A program made the translations under genes and the position numbers. A stretch of DNA of 64,000 nucleotides from an uncultured Lachnospiraceae bacterium (GTDB lineage Bacteria > Bacillota > Clostridia > Lachnospirales > Lachnospiraceae): assembly GCA_910585825.1 (NCBI GenBank), contig CAJUEY010000009.1, forward strand, positions 22,072 through 86,071, given 5' to 3'. How positions within the stretch are numbered: the stretch's first letter is position 1; every line of letters starts with the position of its first letter. Below, in pieces: positions 26,563-36,106 of this stretch. The notes beneath the pieces were generated by a model that saw only the letters and a program-made list of their open reading frames with translations, searched no databases and was not told the origin of the DNA.

Positions 26563-27462
26563 TTAAACGGCTCCAATCAGCTCCCGGATATCCTCGATGC
26601 CCTGTTCTTTTAAATAGGAGTGCATACCCGCAATGATTTCTTCCGTCACGGCGGGATTATGGAAATTCGCAGTTCCGACTGACACTGCCGTTGCTCCGGC
26701 AAGCATCATTTCAACAGCGTCTTCCGCCGTAGCAATGCCGCCCATGCCGATGATCGGCAGTTTCACCGCCTGTGCTGTCTGGTATACCATGCGAACGGCA
26801 ATAGGATGCACGGCAGGCCCGGACAATCCTCCGGTTTTATTGGCCAGAGCAAATTTCCGTTTCCAGATATCAATTTTCATTCCGGTCAGCGTATTAATCA
26901 AAGAAAGCACATCTGCTCCGCCGGACTCTGCCGCCTTTGCCATTTCTGTAATATCCGTAACATTGGGGCTTAGCTTCATAATCACCGGCTGCTTTGCATA
27001 TTTCTTTACTTCTTTTGTAATTTCTTCTACGCTTTTGGGATCTTGTCCAAATGCAATTCCTCCTTCTTTTACATTTGGACAGGAAATATTAATTTCCAGC
27101 ATATCTACCGGCTCATCTCCAAGACGCTCTACCACTTCGCAATAATCTGCAGCGCTTTTTCCGCAGACATTGACAATAATCTTTGTATCATACTGTTTTA
27201 AAAACGGAATATCTCTTTTTATAAAAAGATCAATGCCCGGATTCTGAAGTCCAATGGCGTTCAACATGCCGCCATATACTTCCGCTACCCGCGGAGTCTG
27301 ATTTCCCTCCCAGGGAACATTTGCAACGCCTTTTGTCACTACGGCTCCAAGCTGATTCAAGTCCACAAAATCTGAAAATTCTTCTCCGGAGCCAAATGTC
27401 CCGGAAGCCGTCATCACAGGATTTTTTAATGTAACTCCTGCAAGTTCTACACTCATATTCAT
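26563..27462 (-). CDS. pyrD: Dihydroorotate dehydrogenase, catalytic subunit (class 1B)
   Basis: Oxidises dihydroorotate to orotate in UMP synthesis, as the FMN subunit of the PyrD-PyrK complex. The 299-residue protein starts MNMSVELAGVTLKNPVMTASGTFG and has INISCPNVKEGG and the Lys in MKLSPNV. Class 1B enzymes use a catalytic Cys and pass electrons to NAD through PyrK. The stop of pyrK and the start of pyrD share one base (TGATG), as expected for a 1:1 complex. It is the last gene of the aspartate/pyrimidine operon. Confidence 0.95.
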   Translation of the reverse strand: MNMSVELAGVTLKNPVMTASGTFGSGEEFSDFVDLNQLGAVVTKGVANVPWEGNQTPRVAEVYGGMLNAIGLQNPGIDLFIKRDIPFLKQYDTKIIVNVCGKSAADYCEVVERLGDEPVDMLEINISCPNVKEGGIAFGQDPKSVEEITKEVKKYAKQPVIMKLSPNVTDITEMAKAAESGGADVLSLINTLTGMKIDIWKRKFALANKTGGLSGPAVHPIAVRMVYQTAQAVKLPIIGMGGIATAEDAVEMMLAGATAVSVGTANFHNPAVTEEIIAGMHSYLKEQGIEDIRELIGAV

Positions 27463-28229
27463 CAGAAGTCCACCTCCTGTGCCTCAAAAACTGGTCCTTC
27501 TTTGCAGATCCGTTTGTTTTTCACATTTGTATGACTGTCTGTCTCCTTTGATTTACATACACAGCCCAGACATGCGCCGATTCCGCAAGCCATACGTTCT
27601 TCCAATGATACAAAACATTCCATATCGTGTTCTTCTGCGTAAGATTTCAATGCCCGAAGCATCGGCAGCGGTCCGCAGGCATAAATGACATCTGCCTTTA
27701 ATCCATGCTCTGATACCGCGTCTAATACATTGCCTTTTGTTCCAGCCTTACCGTCTTCTGTTGCAATATAAACATCTCCGAAAGGTTCAAATTCTTTTTC
27801 CAAAAATAACTGATCCCGAAATCCCAGTATTATCTGCTTTTTGCAATTTAACTGTTTGGAAAGCTCTAACATGGGGGGAATTCCGATTCCGCCCCCGATC
27901 ACAAAAGCAGAGGTTTCTTTTTGGGGAAATCCGTTCCCCAGAGGCCCTAAAACATCAAGCTCCATACCTTCCTTCATTTCTGAAAGTTCTTTTGTTCCTT
28001 TTCCTGCGATTCGATAAACCAGCCGAAGGCTTTTTTCTTTTGGGTTGATCTCACAAATACTGATTGGCCGGGGCAAAAGCCTGCTGCCGTCTCCACAGTA
28101 CAGCATCACAAACTGCCCCGCTTTTGCCAGTCCGGCAATTTCTTCTGTGGCAATCCACATATCAAAAATCCCGTCTGCGATTTCTTTCTTCTGGAGGATA
28201 ACCGCCCTCTCCCGTTTTTTATCTGACAT
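27462..28229 (-). CDS. pyrK: Dihydroorotate dehydrogenase electron transfer subunit
   Basis: A 255-residue FAD and 2Fe-2S protein that carries electrons from PyrD to NAD. The N-terminal flavin barrel has RPISICEIN. The pyridine-nucleotide part has GGGIGIPPML and ACGPLPML. The iron-sulfur ligands are in MACGIGACLGCVC with a last Cys in RICKEGP. It lies between pyrF (75-base gap) and pyrD (one-base overlap). Confidence 0.95.
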   Translation of the reverse strand: MSDKKRERAVILQKKEIADGIFDMWIATEEIAGLAKAGQFVMLYCGDGSRLLPRPISICEINPKEKSLRLVYRIAGKGTKELSEMKEGMELDVLGPLGNGFPQKETSAFVIGGGIGIPPMLELSKQLNCKKQIILGFRDQLFLEKEFEPFGDVYIATEDGKAGTKGNVLDAVSEHGLKADVIYACGPLPMLRALKSYAEEHDMECFVSLEERMACGIGACLGCVCKSKETDSHTNVKNKRICKEGPVFEAQEVDF

Positions 28230-28304
28230 TCTTCTCTCCTGTCTATGTTAGAGCGTATTTACTTCGTACCTGTTGATTGGCTGACTGCCGCATTCCATAC
28301 CGCA

Positions 28305-29234
28305 TTACTTTGCCGCCTGCAATGCTCCGTCAATATCTGCGATCATATCTTCTACTGCTGCTCTGGAAGCATCGGCATAACGCTCGCTGCCAAAGGATGC
28401 ATATTTTTCCTGCTTGTAAGCGGCTATGATTCCTCTGGAGGAATTTACTACCGCCCCCAATCCATCCTCATTGAAGAAATGGGCAAGGTCTGCGCCTTTT
28501 CCTCCCTGAGCGCCATAACCGGGAACTAAGATAAAGCTCTTTGGCATAATCCTGCGGAGAACCTTTCCCATTTCAGGATAAGTTGCTCCTACCACTGCGC
28601 CTACATAGCTGTAAGTCTCTCCCATATGGTCTGCGCCCCATTCCGCCACTTTTTCCCCAACCCATTCGTATAACGGCCTGCCGTCTATCAGACGATCCTG
28701 AAATTCTCCGCTGGATGGATTTGATGTTTTTACCAAAATAAACAAGCCCTTCTTCTCTGCTTTGCAGATATCAATAAAGGGTTTTACGCCGTCCGTCCCA
28801 AGATAAGGGTTGACGGTAACAAAATCTTCGTTAAAAGGCGCATAGAAATTGCCGCCCACTTTTACTTTTCCAAGATGCCCTGCTGCATAGGCTGCCGATG
28901 TAGAACCAATATCCCCTCTTTTGATATCTCCGATTACTACCAGGTCTTTCTCATGACAGTACTCCACCGTTTTCTGAAATACTTTTAATCCTTCAATGCC
29001 AAACTGCTCATACATGGCAATCTGAGGTTTTACGGAGGGAATCAGATCATAAACTGCATCTATAATTCCTTTGTTGTACTGCCAGACTGCCTCTGCAGCT
29101 CCTTCTAAAGTTTCTCCATATTCCGCAAACGCTTTCTTTAAAATATGTTCCGGTATATAGTCCAGCATTGGGTCCAATCCCACACAAATCGGCGCATGGG
29201 TAGCTTTGATTTTATCCGCTAACTTTTGAATCAT
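28305..29234 (-). CDS. pyrF: Orotidine 5'-phosphate decarboxylase, type 2
   Basis: Decarboxylates OMP to UMP, the last step of pyrimidine synthesis. At 309 residues it is of the longer type 2 class. The catalytic Lys/Asp block reads VIGDIKRGDIGSTSAAYA, and the phosphate-binding end has VPGYGAQGG. Its ATG follows the pyrC stop directly (TAA ATG), so the two genes are translationally linked. Confidence 0.95.
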   Translation of the reverse strand: MIQKLADKIKATHAPICVGLDPMLDYIPEHILKKAFAEYGETLEGAAEAVWQYNKGIIDAVYDLIPSVKPQIAMYEQFGIEGLKVFQKTVEYCHEKDLVVIGDIKRGDIGSTSAAYAAGHLGKVKVGGNFYAPFNEDFVTVNPYLGTDGVKPFIDICKAEKKGLFILVKTSNPSSGEFQDRLIDGRPLYEWVGEKVAEWGADHMGETYSYVGAVVGATYPEMGKVLRRIMPKSFILVPGYGAQGGKGADLAHFFNEDGLGAVVNSSRGIIAAYKQEKYASFGSERYADASRAAVEDMIADIDGALQAAK

Positions 29235-30515
29235 TTAGTTCTCCTCTCTGTATACCACTTCGCCGGATACAATGGTCGCAATTACTTTTCCGGTTACTTT
29301 TCTGCCGTTAAAAGGTGTATTTTTTGCTTTTCCTGCAAATTCTTTTACATTAATCTGATAGGTTTTAGAGGGATCGAAAACCACTACATCCGCTATACTG
29401 CCTTCCTCAAGGGTCCCTTTTTCCAAACCGATAATTTTTGCCGGGTTATAGCTTAATTTCTCTGCCATCTGCATGGGCGTAAGATATTCCTTTAATACAA
29501 GCTCCGTATACGTTAGAGCTGCCGCCGTTTCCAGTCCCACAATCCCAAAAGGAGCTTTTCTCATGGACATTCCTTTTTCCACCGCCGTATGGGGAGCATG
29601 ATCCGTAGCAATCACATCAATTACATTCTGTTTTAATCCTTCCCGGATTGCCTCCATATCCTCTATGGAACGAAGAGGCGGATTCATTTTATAGTTGGCA
29701 TCGTCTTCCAGAATATCTTCTTCTGACAAAGCAAAATGATGGGGACAAGCCTCTGCAGTTACTGAAATTCCTTCTTTCTTCGCCTGTTTCAACATAGCTA
29801 CGCTGCCTTTTGTGGAACAGTGGCAAAGATGAAGATGCACGCCGGCCCTTCTGGCCAGTATAATGTCTCTTGCTGTAATCGTATCCTCCACTTCATTTGA
29901 AATTCCGGGAAATCCCAGCTCCTGTGCCTTTTTCCCCTCATTCATCACACCGTTTGCCGCCAGAAATTTATCTTCGCAGTGGGCAAACACCGGAATCTGC
30001 TTTTCTTTTGCAATTTTCATTGCTTTATAGTAAACAGCCGTATTCATAACGGATTTGCCGTCCTCGGATATCGCCGGTATCCCTGCTGCAGCCATTCCTG
30101 CAATATCTGACAGCTCTTTTCCCTTTTGTTCTTTTGTTACCGCGCCAATCTGCAGTACATTGACAGGGGCAAGATTTTTTGCTTTTTGATGTACATAATT
30201 GACGACGTCCGGATTATCTGCCACAGGTTTGGTGTTTGGCATAGCAAGAATTGTAGTAAATCCCCCTTTTGCCGCTGCCAAAGCTCCTGTCAGTACCGTT
30301 TCCTTTTCTTCAAAACCGGGATCTCTCAAATGCACATGAAGATCAATAAACCCCGGCATTACAAAACACCCCTTTGCCTGAATTATTTTGTCTGCTTTTG
30401 TCTTGATATTTTTTGATATCCTGGCTATTTTTCCGTTTTCAATCAGTATATCGGATTCTGCATCCAGCTTTGATGCAGGATCCATGACTCTGCCGTTTTT
30501 GATCAATAATTTCAT
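29235..30515 (-). CDS. pyrC: Dihydroorotase
   Basis: Closes carbamoyl-aspartate to dihydroorotate. The 426-residue protein is a class I dihydroorotase. Zinc ligands are in IDLHVHLRDPG, HCEDK, HLCHCSTKGS and the catalytic Asp in ATDHAPH. It follows lysC by 27 bases. The earlier pathway genes (carAB, pyrB) are not in the window. Confidence 0.95.
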   Translation of the reverse strand: MKLLIKNGRVMDPASKLDAESDILIENGKIARISKNIKTKADKIIQAKGCFVMPGFIDLHVHLRDPGFEEKETVLTGALAAAKGGFTTILAMPNTKPVADNPDVVNYVHQKAKNLAPVNVLQIGAVTKEQKGKELSDIAGMAAAGIPAISEDGKSVMNTAVYYKAMKIAKEKQIPVFAHCEDKFLAANGVMNEGKKAQELGFPGISNEVEDTITARDIILARRAGVHLHLCHCSTKGSVAMLKQAKKEGISVTAEACPHHFALSEEDILEDDANYKMNPPLRSIEDMEAIREGLKQNVIDVIATDHAPHTAVEKGMSMRKAPFGIVGLETAAALTYTELVLKEYLTPMQMAEKLSYNPAKIIGLEKGTLEEGSIADVVVFDPSKTYQINVKEFAGKAKNTPFNGRKVTGKVIATIVSGEVVYREEN

Positions 30516-30542
30516 AGGCCTTCTCCTCTTATTTGTTCCTGT

Positions 30543-31862
30543 TTACAACTGTGTTGTTACAAAAATGTCGTAGATTGCTTTTATCGCCGTTTCAAAATCA
30601 TTATTTGCAACACCAATGATAATGTTCAGCTCACTGGACCCCTGATCAATCATTTTGACGTTTACATTTGCATGGGAAAGCGCGGAAAAAATACGGCCTG
30701 CCGTCCCCCTCGTAGAACGCATTCCTCTGCCCACCACTGCAATCAGCGCCAGATCTGCCTCTAAATCAATGGTATCCGGCTGTGCAAGACGATGAATGGC
30801 GGAAAGGACCTGCTGCTCTTTGCCTTCAAATTCTTCCTGATGTACAAATACAGTCATCGTATCAATTCCGGAGGGCATATGCTCAAAAGAAATGCCATTC
30901 TGCTCAAATGCCGATAACACTTTTCTCCCAAATCCCACTTCGGAGTTCATCATATCTTTGTCAATATTGACAGCTACAAAGCCCTTTTTGCCTGCAATTC
31001 CGGTAATCGTATATTTGGAATGGTGGCAGGTGCTCTCCACAATCAATGTTCCTTCTTCTTCCGGCTGATTGGTATTCCGAATATTAATGGGTATGCCTGC
31101 TTTCCGGACAGGAAATACCGCATCTTCGTGCAGCACCGTCGCCCCCATATAAGAAAGCTCCCGAAGCTCTCTGTATGTGATGACTTTAATCACTTTTGGA
31201 TTTTCGATAATGCCCGGATCTGCAATCAGAAATCCGGATACATCTGTCCAATTTTCGTAAAGATCTGCTCCGGCTGCTTTAGCCACAATGGAACCGGTGA
31301 TGTCTGAACCGCCCCTGGAAAAAGTACACACTCTGCCGTCGTCTTTTGCTCCGTAAAATCCGGGAATTACAGCTCTCTCACATTTTTTCAGCCGTTTAGA
31401 AAGAATTTTATCGGTTTTTTCCGCATCAAACTCCCCGTCTTTGTTGAAAAATACAACTTCTGCCGCATCAATAAACTCATATCCCAGATAGGCAGCCATA
31501 ATAATACCGTTTAAATATTCCCCTCTGGACGCCGCATAATCAACTCCCGCTTTGTCAGCAAAATTCTCCGCTATTACACGGAATTCTTCTTCCAGAGAGA
31601 TTTTCAAATTCAAACCATTAATAATAGAATCATATCTTTCTTTGATCTTTTTTAATATTATTTTAAAATCTTCCTCTGCCTCTGCTGCTGCATAACAGTC
31701 GTAAAGCATATCCGTTACTTTGATATCTTTTGCATTTCTCTTTCCCGGCGCACTGGGAACTACATATTTTCTGTTTTCGTCAGAACGGATAATATCTCCA
31801 ACTTTCGCAAACTGTCCTGCACTGGCCAAAGAACTTCCACCGAATTTTACTACTTTTATCAT
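30543..31862 (-). CDS. lysC: Aspartate kinase
   Basis: Phosphorylates aspartate, the first step to lysine, threonine and methionine. The 439-residue protein starts VKFGGSSLA, has SRGGSDITG in the substrate site and ends with two ACT domains (TITGIAGKKGFVAVNIDKD and the LALIAVVGRGM block) that normally give feedback control by amino acids. The downstream genes are for pyrimidine synthesis and the upstream ones for threonine, so it sits at the join of both aspartate-using paths. Confidence 0.92.
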   Translation of the reverse strand: MIKVVKFGGSSLASAGQFAKVGDIIRSDENRKYVVPSAPGKRNAKDIKVTDMLYDCYAAAEAEEDFKIILKKIKERYDSIINGLNLKISLEEEFRVIAENFADKAGVDYAASRGEYLNGIIMAAYLGYEFIDAAEVVFFNKDGEFDAEKTDKILSKRLKKCERAVIPGFYGAKDDGRVCTFSRGGSDITGSIVAKAAGADLYENWTDVSGFLIADPGIIENPKVIKVITYRELRELSYMGATVLHEDAVFPVRKAGIPINIRNTNQPEEEGTLIVESTCHHSKYTITGIAGKKGFVAVNIDKDMMNSEVGFGRKVLSAFEQNGISFEHMPSGIDTMTVFVHQEEFEGKEQQVLSAIHRLAQPDTIDLEADLALIAVVGRGMRSTRGTAGRIFSALSHANVNVKMIDQGSSELNIIIGVANNDFETAIKAIYDIFVTTQL

Positions 31863-31924
31863 CTCTCTACTCCTTGCTCTTTATTATCCGGATATTTTTC
31901 TTCCGGCGTTCTCCATCCTATTCC

Positions 31925-33130
31925 TTATGGGCATCCCAGTAAATGATCTATCAATTTATGTCCTTCTACAATGAGATTTCCTGATTTTTCTGCCTCTTCT
32001 TCATTGTATTTCCAGGAATGCGCTTGTTCCATTGTACTGTCATACATCAGATATGGTACATTGTCCGCAGTATGGGTGCGGAGAGAAACCGGTGTTGGAT
32101 GATCCGGCAGTATAACCATGCGGAAATCTTCTCCTGCCGCTCTAAGCCCTTCTACGATCGGCCGGATAATACGCTGGTCTAAGTTTTCAATAGCCTGCAC
32201 TTTACGCTCAGTACTTCCCTGGTGCCCCATTTCATCCGGTCCTTCCAGATGAACATAGACAAAATCGCAGCCTTCCTTTGTCAATACATCCACTGCAGCC
32301 TGCGCTTTGCCTTCATAATTAGTATTCAGCCCTCCGTTTGCTCCGTTTACGGTAATCACTTTCATGGAAGTTCCCACTGCAATTCCCTTTAACAAATCCA
32401 CCGCAGAAATCATAGCTCCTTTTTTTCCTGTCTTTTCTTCAAAAGACGATAACTGCGGTCTGGTGCCCGCGCCCCAGAACCAACAGGAATTTGCAGGATT
32501 TTTGCCCTGTTTTTTCCGTTCCTGATTAATCGGATGATTTACCAGAATATCATAGCTTTTTTTCATCATTTCCCGAAGTTTCTGCTCTTTGGGCAGATTA
32601 TCGCCGATCTGCTGCCCTAAAATATCATGCGGCGGCGTCAGATCTGCTGTTTCTCCTTTATCCCAGATCAACAGATGTCTGTAACTGGTTCCCGCATAAT
32701 AACGAAATTCTTCTGTTTCTAATTCTTTTCGGACTGCCTCTAATAAAACAGCGGCATCCTCCGTAGAAATCTCGCCGGAGCTATGGTCTATGATTGTACG
32801 CTCCTCATAATTTTCCTCTTCCTCTGACAGAGTAACAACATTGCATCGAAGGGCAATGTCCGTATCTTTCATAGGTACGCCGATACTAAGAGCCTCTAAC
32901 GGAGACCTTCCGGAATAGTATTTTCTGGGATCATATCCCAAGACGGACAAATTCGCCGTATCGCTTCCGGGACTCATACCATCAGGAATCGTATGCACCA
33001 TTCCAATCTCTCCTTTTTCTGCCAGCTGGTTCATCATCGGTGTATCGGCATAGGCAAGCGGTGTTCTGCCGTCTAAAGACTCAATGGGACGGTCTGCCAT
33101 ACCGTCCCCTAAAATTACTAAATATTTCAT
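31925..33130 (-). CDS. ApgM-family protein, proposed homoserine kinase
   Basis: A 401-residue member of the cofactor-independent phosphoglycerate mutase (ApgM) family in the alkaline phosphatase superfamily. Metal ligands are visible in VILGDGMADRP, SPGSDTANLSVLGYD, VHLEGPDEMGHQG and ILPDHPTP. A subgroup of this family next to homoserine dehydrogenase in Clostridia and Bacteroides has been proposed to be the homoserine kinase of threonine synthesis (the TIGRFAMs proposed homoserine kinase model). The position 15 bases after hom, with no classical thrB here, supports that role. A glycolytic mutase is the alternative. Confidence 0.82.
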   Translation of the reverse strand: MKYLVILGDGMADRPIESLDGRTPLAYADTPMMNQLAEKGEIGMVHTIPDGMSPGSDTANLSVLGYDPRKYYSGRSPLEALSIGVPMKDTDIALRCNVVTLSEEEENYEERTIIDHSSGEISTEDAAVLLEAVRKELETEEFRYYAGTSYRHLLIWDKGETADLTPPHDILGQQIGDNLPKEQKLREMMKKSYDILVNHPINQERKKQGKNPANSCWFWGAGTRPQLSSFEEKTGKKGAMISAVDLLKGIAVGTSMKVITVNGANGGLNTNYEGKAQAAVDVLTKEGCDFVYVHLEGPDEMGHQGSTERKVQAIENLDQRIIRPIVEGLRAAGEDFRMVILPDHPTPVSLRTHTADNVPYLMYDSTMEQAHSWKYNEEEAEKSGNLIVEGHKLIDHLLGCP

Positions 33131-33145
33131 CTGTCTGCTCCTTTA

Positions 33146-34345
33146 TTACATTCCCATACGGATCACAGAAAGAATCTCTAAATCCTTTTTCTTTTCTGCA
33201 AACGTTTCTTCTGTCATGGAATTCGTGATAAATCCTGTCTCTCCTGGGATTCCTGCATCCACATACTCCGGGTTTTCAAATACTTTTTCAATTTCTTCTT
33301 TGGCGGAAGAGGTTCTGACAAAAAATACATTCCCTGCTTTTCCAAAAGCCGCCAGCTCTAATTTCTTAGAACTCCACTCCACCAGTATATTTCGATTTAA
33401 ATGTTTTACAATATCTACGATATCTGCCGCTACCGCAGACGCTGTCGGCAGTTTTCCGGCGCCGCTGCCGTAAAACATTGCGTCTCCCAGTACATTTCCA
33501 CGGACAAATACTGCATTGAATACATCATTGACCGGATATAACGGATGTTTCGGGGAAATTAAAAACGGAGCTACCATAGCCAGATATCCGTTTTCAGTTT
33601 TTTTACTGGAAGCCAAAAGCTTAATAGCCCGTCCCATTTTCTTCGCATATTTCATATCAATTGCAGAAACTTTTGTGATTCCTTCGGTATGAATATCTTC
33701 AAAGTCAATCTGCCGGCCGCATACCAGAGATGTCAGTATGGCAATCTTTCTGCAGGCATCGTATCCTTCAATATCTGCGGAAGGATCTTTTTCTGCATAT
33801 CCTTTATCCTGAGCATCTTTTAATACGTCTTCAAACTCCAGTCCCTCATCTGACATTTTCGTCATCATGTAGTTTGTGGTTCCGTTTAAAATACCTGTAA
33901 TCTCTTCGATCTCATCTGCTGTCAAACAGGAATTTAAAGAACGGATAATTGGAATGCCTCCGCCCACACTGGCCTCAAACAGGAAATTCACATTCTTTTC
34001 TTTTGCCAGTGCAATTAATTCTGCTCCCTTATCCGCCACAAGGGCTTTGTTGGAAGTCGTCACATGCTTTCCCGCCTCCAACATGGATTTTACAAATGTA
34101 TAGGCAGGTTCTACGCCTCCCATTGTCTCCACAACCACTTGAACTTCCGGATCATTTACAATGACATTTACATCATGTACGATTTTTTCCTGAATTGGAT
34201 CTCCCGGAAAATCTCTTAAATCCAGCACATATTTGACTTCGATCTCATGACCGGCTCTTTTTGCAATGCTCTCTCTGTTGATATTTAATACCTCTACTAC
34301 ACCGGAACCTATGGTTCCGTATCCCATTACTGCTGCTTTTATCAT
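33146..34345 (-). CDS. hom: Homoserine dehydrogenase
   Basis: Reduces aspartate semialdehyde to homoserine with NAD(P)H. The 399-residue protein starts at ATG 34345, where GGAGG lies seven bases upstream (the frame opens 12 bases earlier). It has MGYGTIGSGVVEV for nucleotide binding, TSNKALVADKG, the signature LNGTTNYMMTKM and a C-terminal ACT domain (FFVRTSSA). It follows the ACT regulator gene closely and precedes the proposed homoserine kinase. Confidence 0.95.
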   Translation of the reverse strand: MIKAAVMGYGTIGSGVVEVLNINRESIAKRAGHEIEVKYVLDLRDFPGDPIQEKIVHDVNVIVNDPEVQVVVETMGGVEPAYTFVKSMLEAGKHVTTSNKALVADKGAELIALAKEKNVNFLFEASVGGGIPIIRSLNSCLTADEIEEITGILNGTTNYMMTKMSDEGLEFEDVLKDAQDKGYAEKDPSADIEGYDACRKIAILTSLVCGRQIDFEDIHTEGITKVSAIDMKYAKKMGRAIKLLASSKKTENGYLAMVAPFLISPKHPLYPVNDVFNAVFVRGNVLGDAMFYGSGAGKLPTASAVAADIVDIVKHLNRNILVEWSSKKLELAAFGKAGNVFFVRTSSAKEEIEKVFENPEYVDAGIPGETGFITNSMTEETFAEKKKDLEILSVIRMGM

Positions 34346-34362
34346 AATTTCCTCCATTCCCT

Positions 34363-34806
34363 TTACTCTCTGGCCAGTATCTTTAAATAATGTATTCCCG
34401 TTTTACCTTCGATGTCTTCCACCATTTGGGAACTGTCTCCGGTATCTGTCAGCACTTCCACACTCAGGGTCAGAGACGCTACGCCGTTTACCGGAATACT
34501 CTGATGTATGGTAAGTATATTGGCGCGGTAATCTGCCACGGATTTCAGTACTTCCGACAAAAGTCCCGGTTCGTCATCCATTTGAATAATCATCGTAATC
34601 GTTCTCCCTTTGGCGTTATCGTGAAAGGGAAATATATCATCTTTGTATTTGTAAAATGAACTGCGGCTGATTCCCACTGCCTCCGCAGCCTCCAGAACGC
34701 TCTCTGCCTTTCCGGAATCCAGCAGACGTTTCGCTTCAACCACCTTTAAGAGCACATCAGGTACGGCTTTCTCTTTTAAAACAAAATAGCGTGTTCGCGC
34801 TGCCAT
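34363..34806 (-). CDS. ACT domain protein with helix-turn-helix-like N-terminus
   Basis: A 147-residue protein of the PheB-like/UPF0735 ACT family. The N-terminal part (AVPDVLLKVVEAKRLL..VGISRSSFYKYKDDIFPF) resembles a helix-turn-helix. The C-terminal ACT domain (TITMIIQMDDEPGLLSEVLK) would bind an amino acid. It is the first gene of the hom-lysC-pyr operon, so a role as an amino-acid-sensing regulator of that operon is plausible but not shown. Confidence 0.85.
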   Translation of the reverse strand: MAARTRYFVLKEKAVPDVLLKVVEAKRLLDSGKAESVLEAAEAVGISRSSFYKYKDDIFPFHDNAKGRTITMIIQMDDEPGLLSEVLKSVADYRANILTIHQSIPVNGVASLTLSVEVLTDTGDSSQMVEDIEGKTGIHYLKILARE

Positions 34807-34865
34807 AACTCATCGCCTTCCTTATATGTGTTTGCATTACAGATACAACTGTCCTCACGGGGAAG

Positions 34866-34894
34866 ATAATAACATAATTTTCCTGCTGTTGCAA
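34866..34894 (-). promoter_or_regulatory. Sigma-A promoter of the aspartate/pyrimidine operon
   Basis: On the minus strand, TTGCAA and TATTAT are separated by 17 bases, about 60 bases before the ATG at 34806. No attenuator or PyrR-type leader was seen before the pyr genes. Confidence 0.6.
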
Positions 34895-34949
34895 TTTATT
34901 TTTTTATGTCTCCATCTTGTAACATTTCAGCCCTCAGACTCACAGCTGC

Positions 34950-36087
34950 CTATTCTTCTCCGTTTGACATATTCGCAGGGCATCCCAAAGAAAGCCATTT
35001 TAAGTATCCGTTGATAAACAAATCAATCTTGCCGTCCATAACGCTGTCCACATTTCCGGTTTCCACGCCGGTGCGATGATCTTTCACCATAGTATATGGC
35101 TGCATCACATAAGAACGAATCTGGTTTCCCCAGCCGATTTCCGTCACTTCTCCCCGGATTCCCGCTGCTTTCTGTGCATTTTCCTGCTGTTTTAACAGAT
35201 AAAGCCTTGCCTTTAACATCTGCATGGCCTTGTCCTTATTCATATGCTGAGACCTTTCATTCTGGCACTGTACTACAATTCCCGTAGGAAAATGAGTAAT
35301 ACGGATCGCAGAGGAAGTTTTATTGATATGCTGTCCTCCCGCTCCGCTGGAACGGTAAGTATCAATCCGGATATCTTCATCATTAATTTCAATATCAATA
35401 TCTTCTTCAATATCCGGCATAACGTCGCAGGAAACAAAAGAAGTCTGCCGCTTGCCGGCCGCATTAAACGGAGAAATCCGAACCAATCTATGCACTCCCT
35501 TTTCAGATTTCAAATAGCCATAGGCATTTTCTCCGTTTACCTGAAACGTTATGGATTTGATGCCCGCCTCATCTCCATCCAGAGAATCCAGCACTTCTAC
35601 GCTAAATCCTTTGTCCGATGCCCATCGGGTAAACATACGATATAACATAGACGCCCAATCGCAGGACTCAGTTCCTCCGGCTCCGGCATGGAGGGAAAGA
35701 ATCGCATTATCTTTGTCGTATTCTCCTGATAAAAGAGTTTTCATTCGGATTCCTTCAAAAGTTTTCTCAAACTCTGTAAGTTCTTCCGCTGCTTCTTCAA
35801 TCAAAGAAATATCATTTTCTTCGTTTGCCATTTCAATCAAGGTTTCAATATCTTCAAACTGTTCCTTTAACTTTGCAAATGTCTCCACATCATCTTTCAG
35901 GCTTTTTAAATCCTTCATCTTTTGCTGGGAGATCTCTACATTATCCCAGAAATCTGGAGCCTCCATTTCTCTCTCTAATTCCTGGATCTGCTGTTCTTTG
36001 CCAGCTAAGTCAAAGTGAATCCCTCACTTCCACTAATGGTCCCCGATAGGTATTTAAGATTGTTTTATACTGATCTGCTTCTACCAT
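34950..36087 (-). CDS. prfB: Peptide chain release factor 2 (programmed +1 frameshift)
   Basis: Ends translation at UGA and UAA codons. The first frame runs from ATG 36087 (AGAGGTG upstream) for 25 codons to an in-frame TGA at 36012-36010. The main frame continues one base ahead with LDLAGKEQQIQEL. The product is about 378 residues. The GGQ motif is in SSGAGGQHINKT, and the stop-recognition loop is in the SPFNAAG region. It forms an operon with the VanZ-like gene and the C-terminal protease upstream. Confidence 0.93.
36010..36025 (-). promoter_or_regulatory. Programmed frameshift site of prfB
   Basis: On the minus strand GAGGGATTCACTTTGAC carries the slippery CTT, the TGA stop and the following C found in most bacterial prfB genes. 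The purine stretch GAGGGA acts as the internal Shine-Dalgarno-like element. Release factor 2 controls its own level through this site. Confidence 0.88.
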
Positions 36088-36106
36088 TAATTTCACCTCT
36101 TTCTTT

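Noticed and set aside
28230..28304. Possible regulatory leader between pyrF and pyrK
   Set aside because: Only a weak imperfect repeat is seen; no terminator/antiterminator pair could be drawn.
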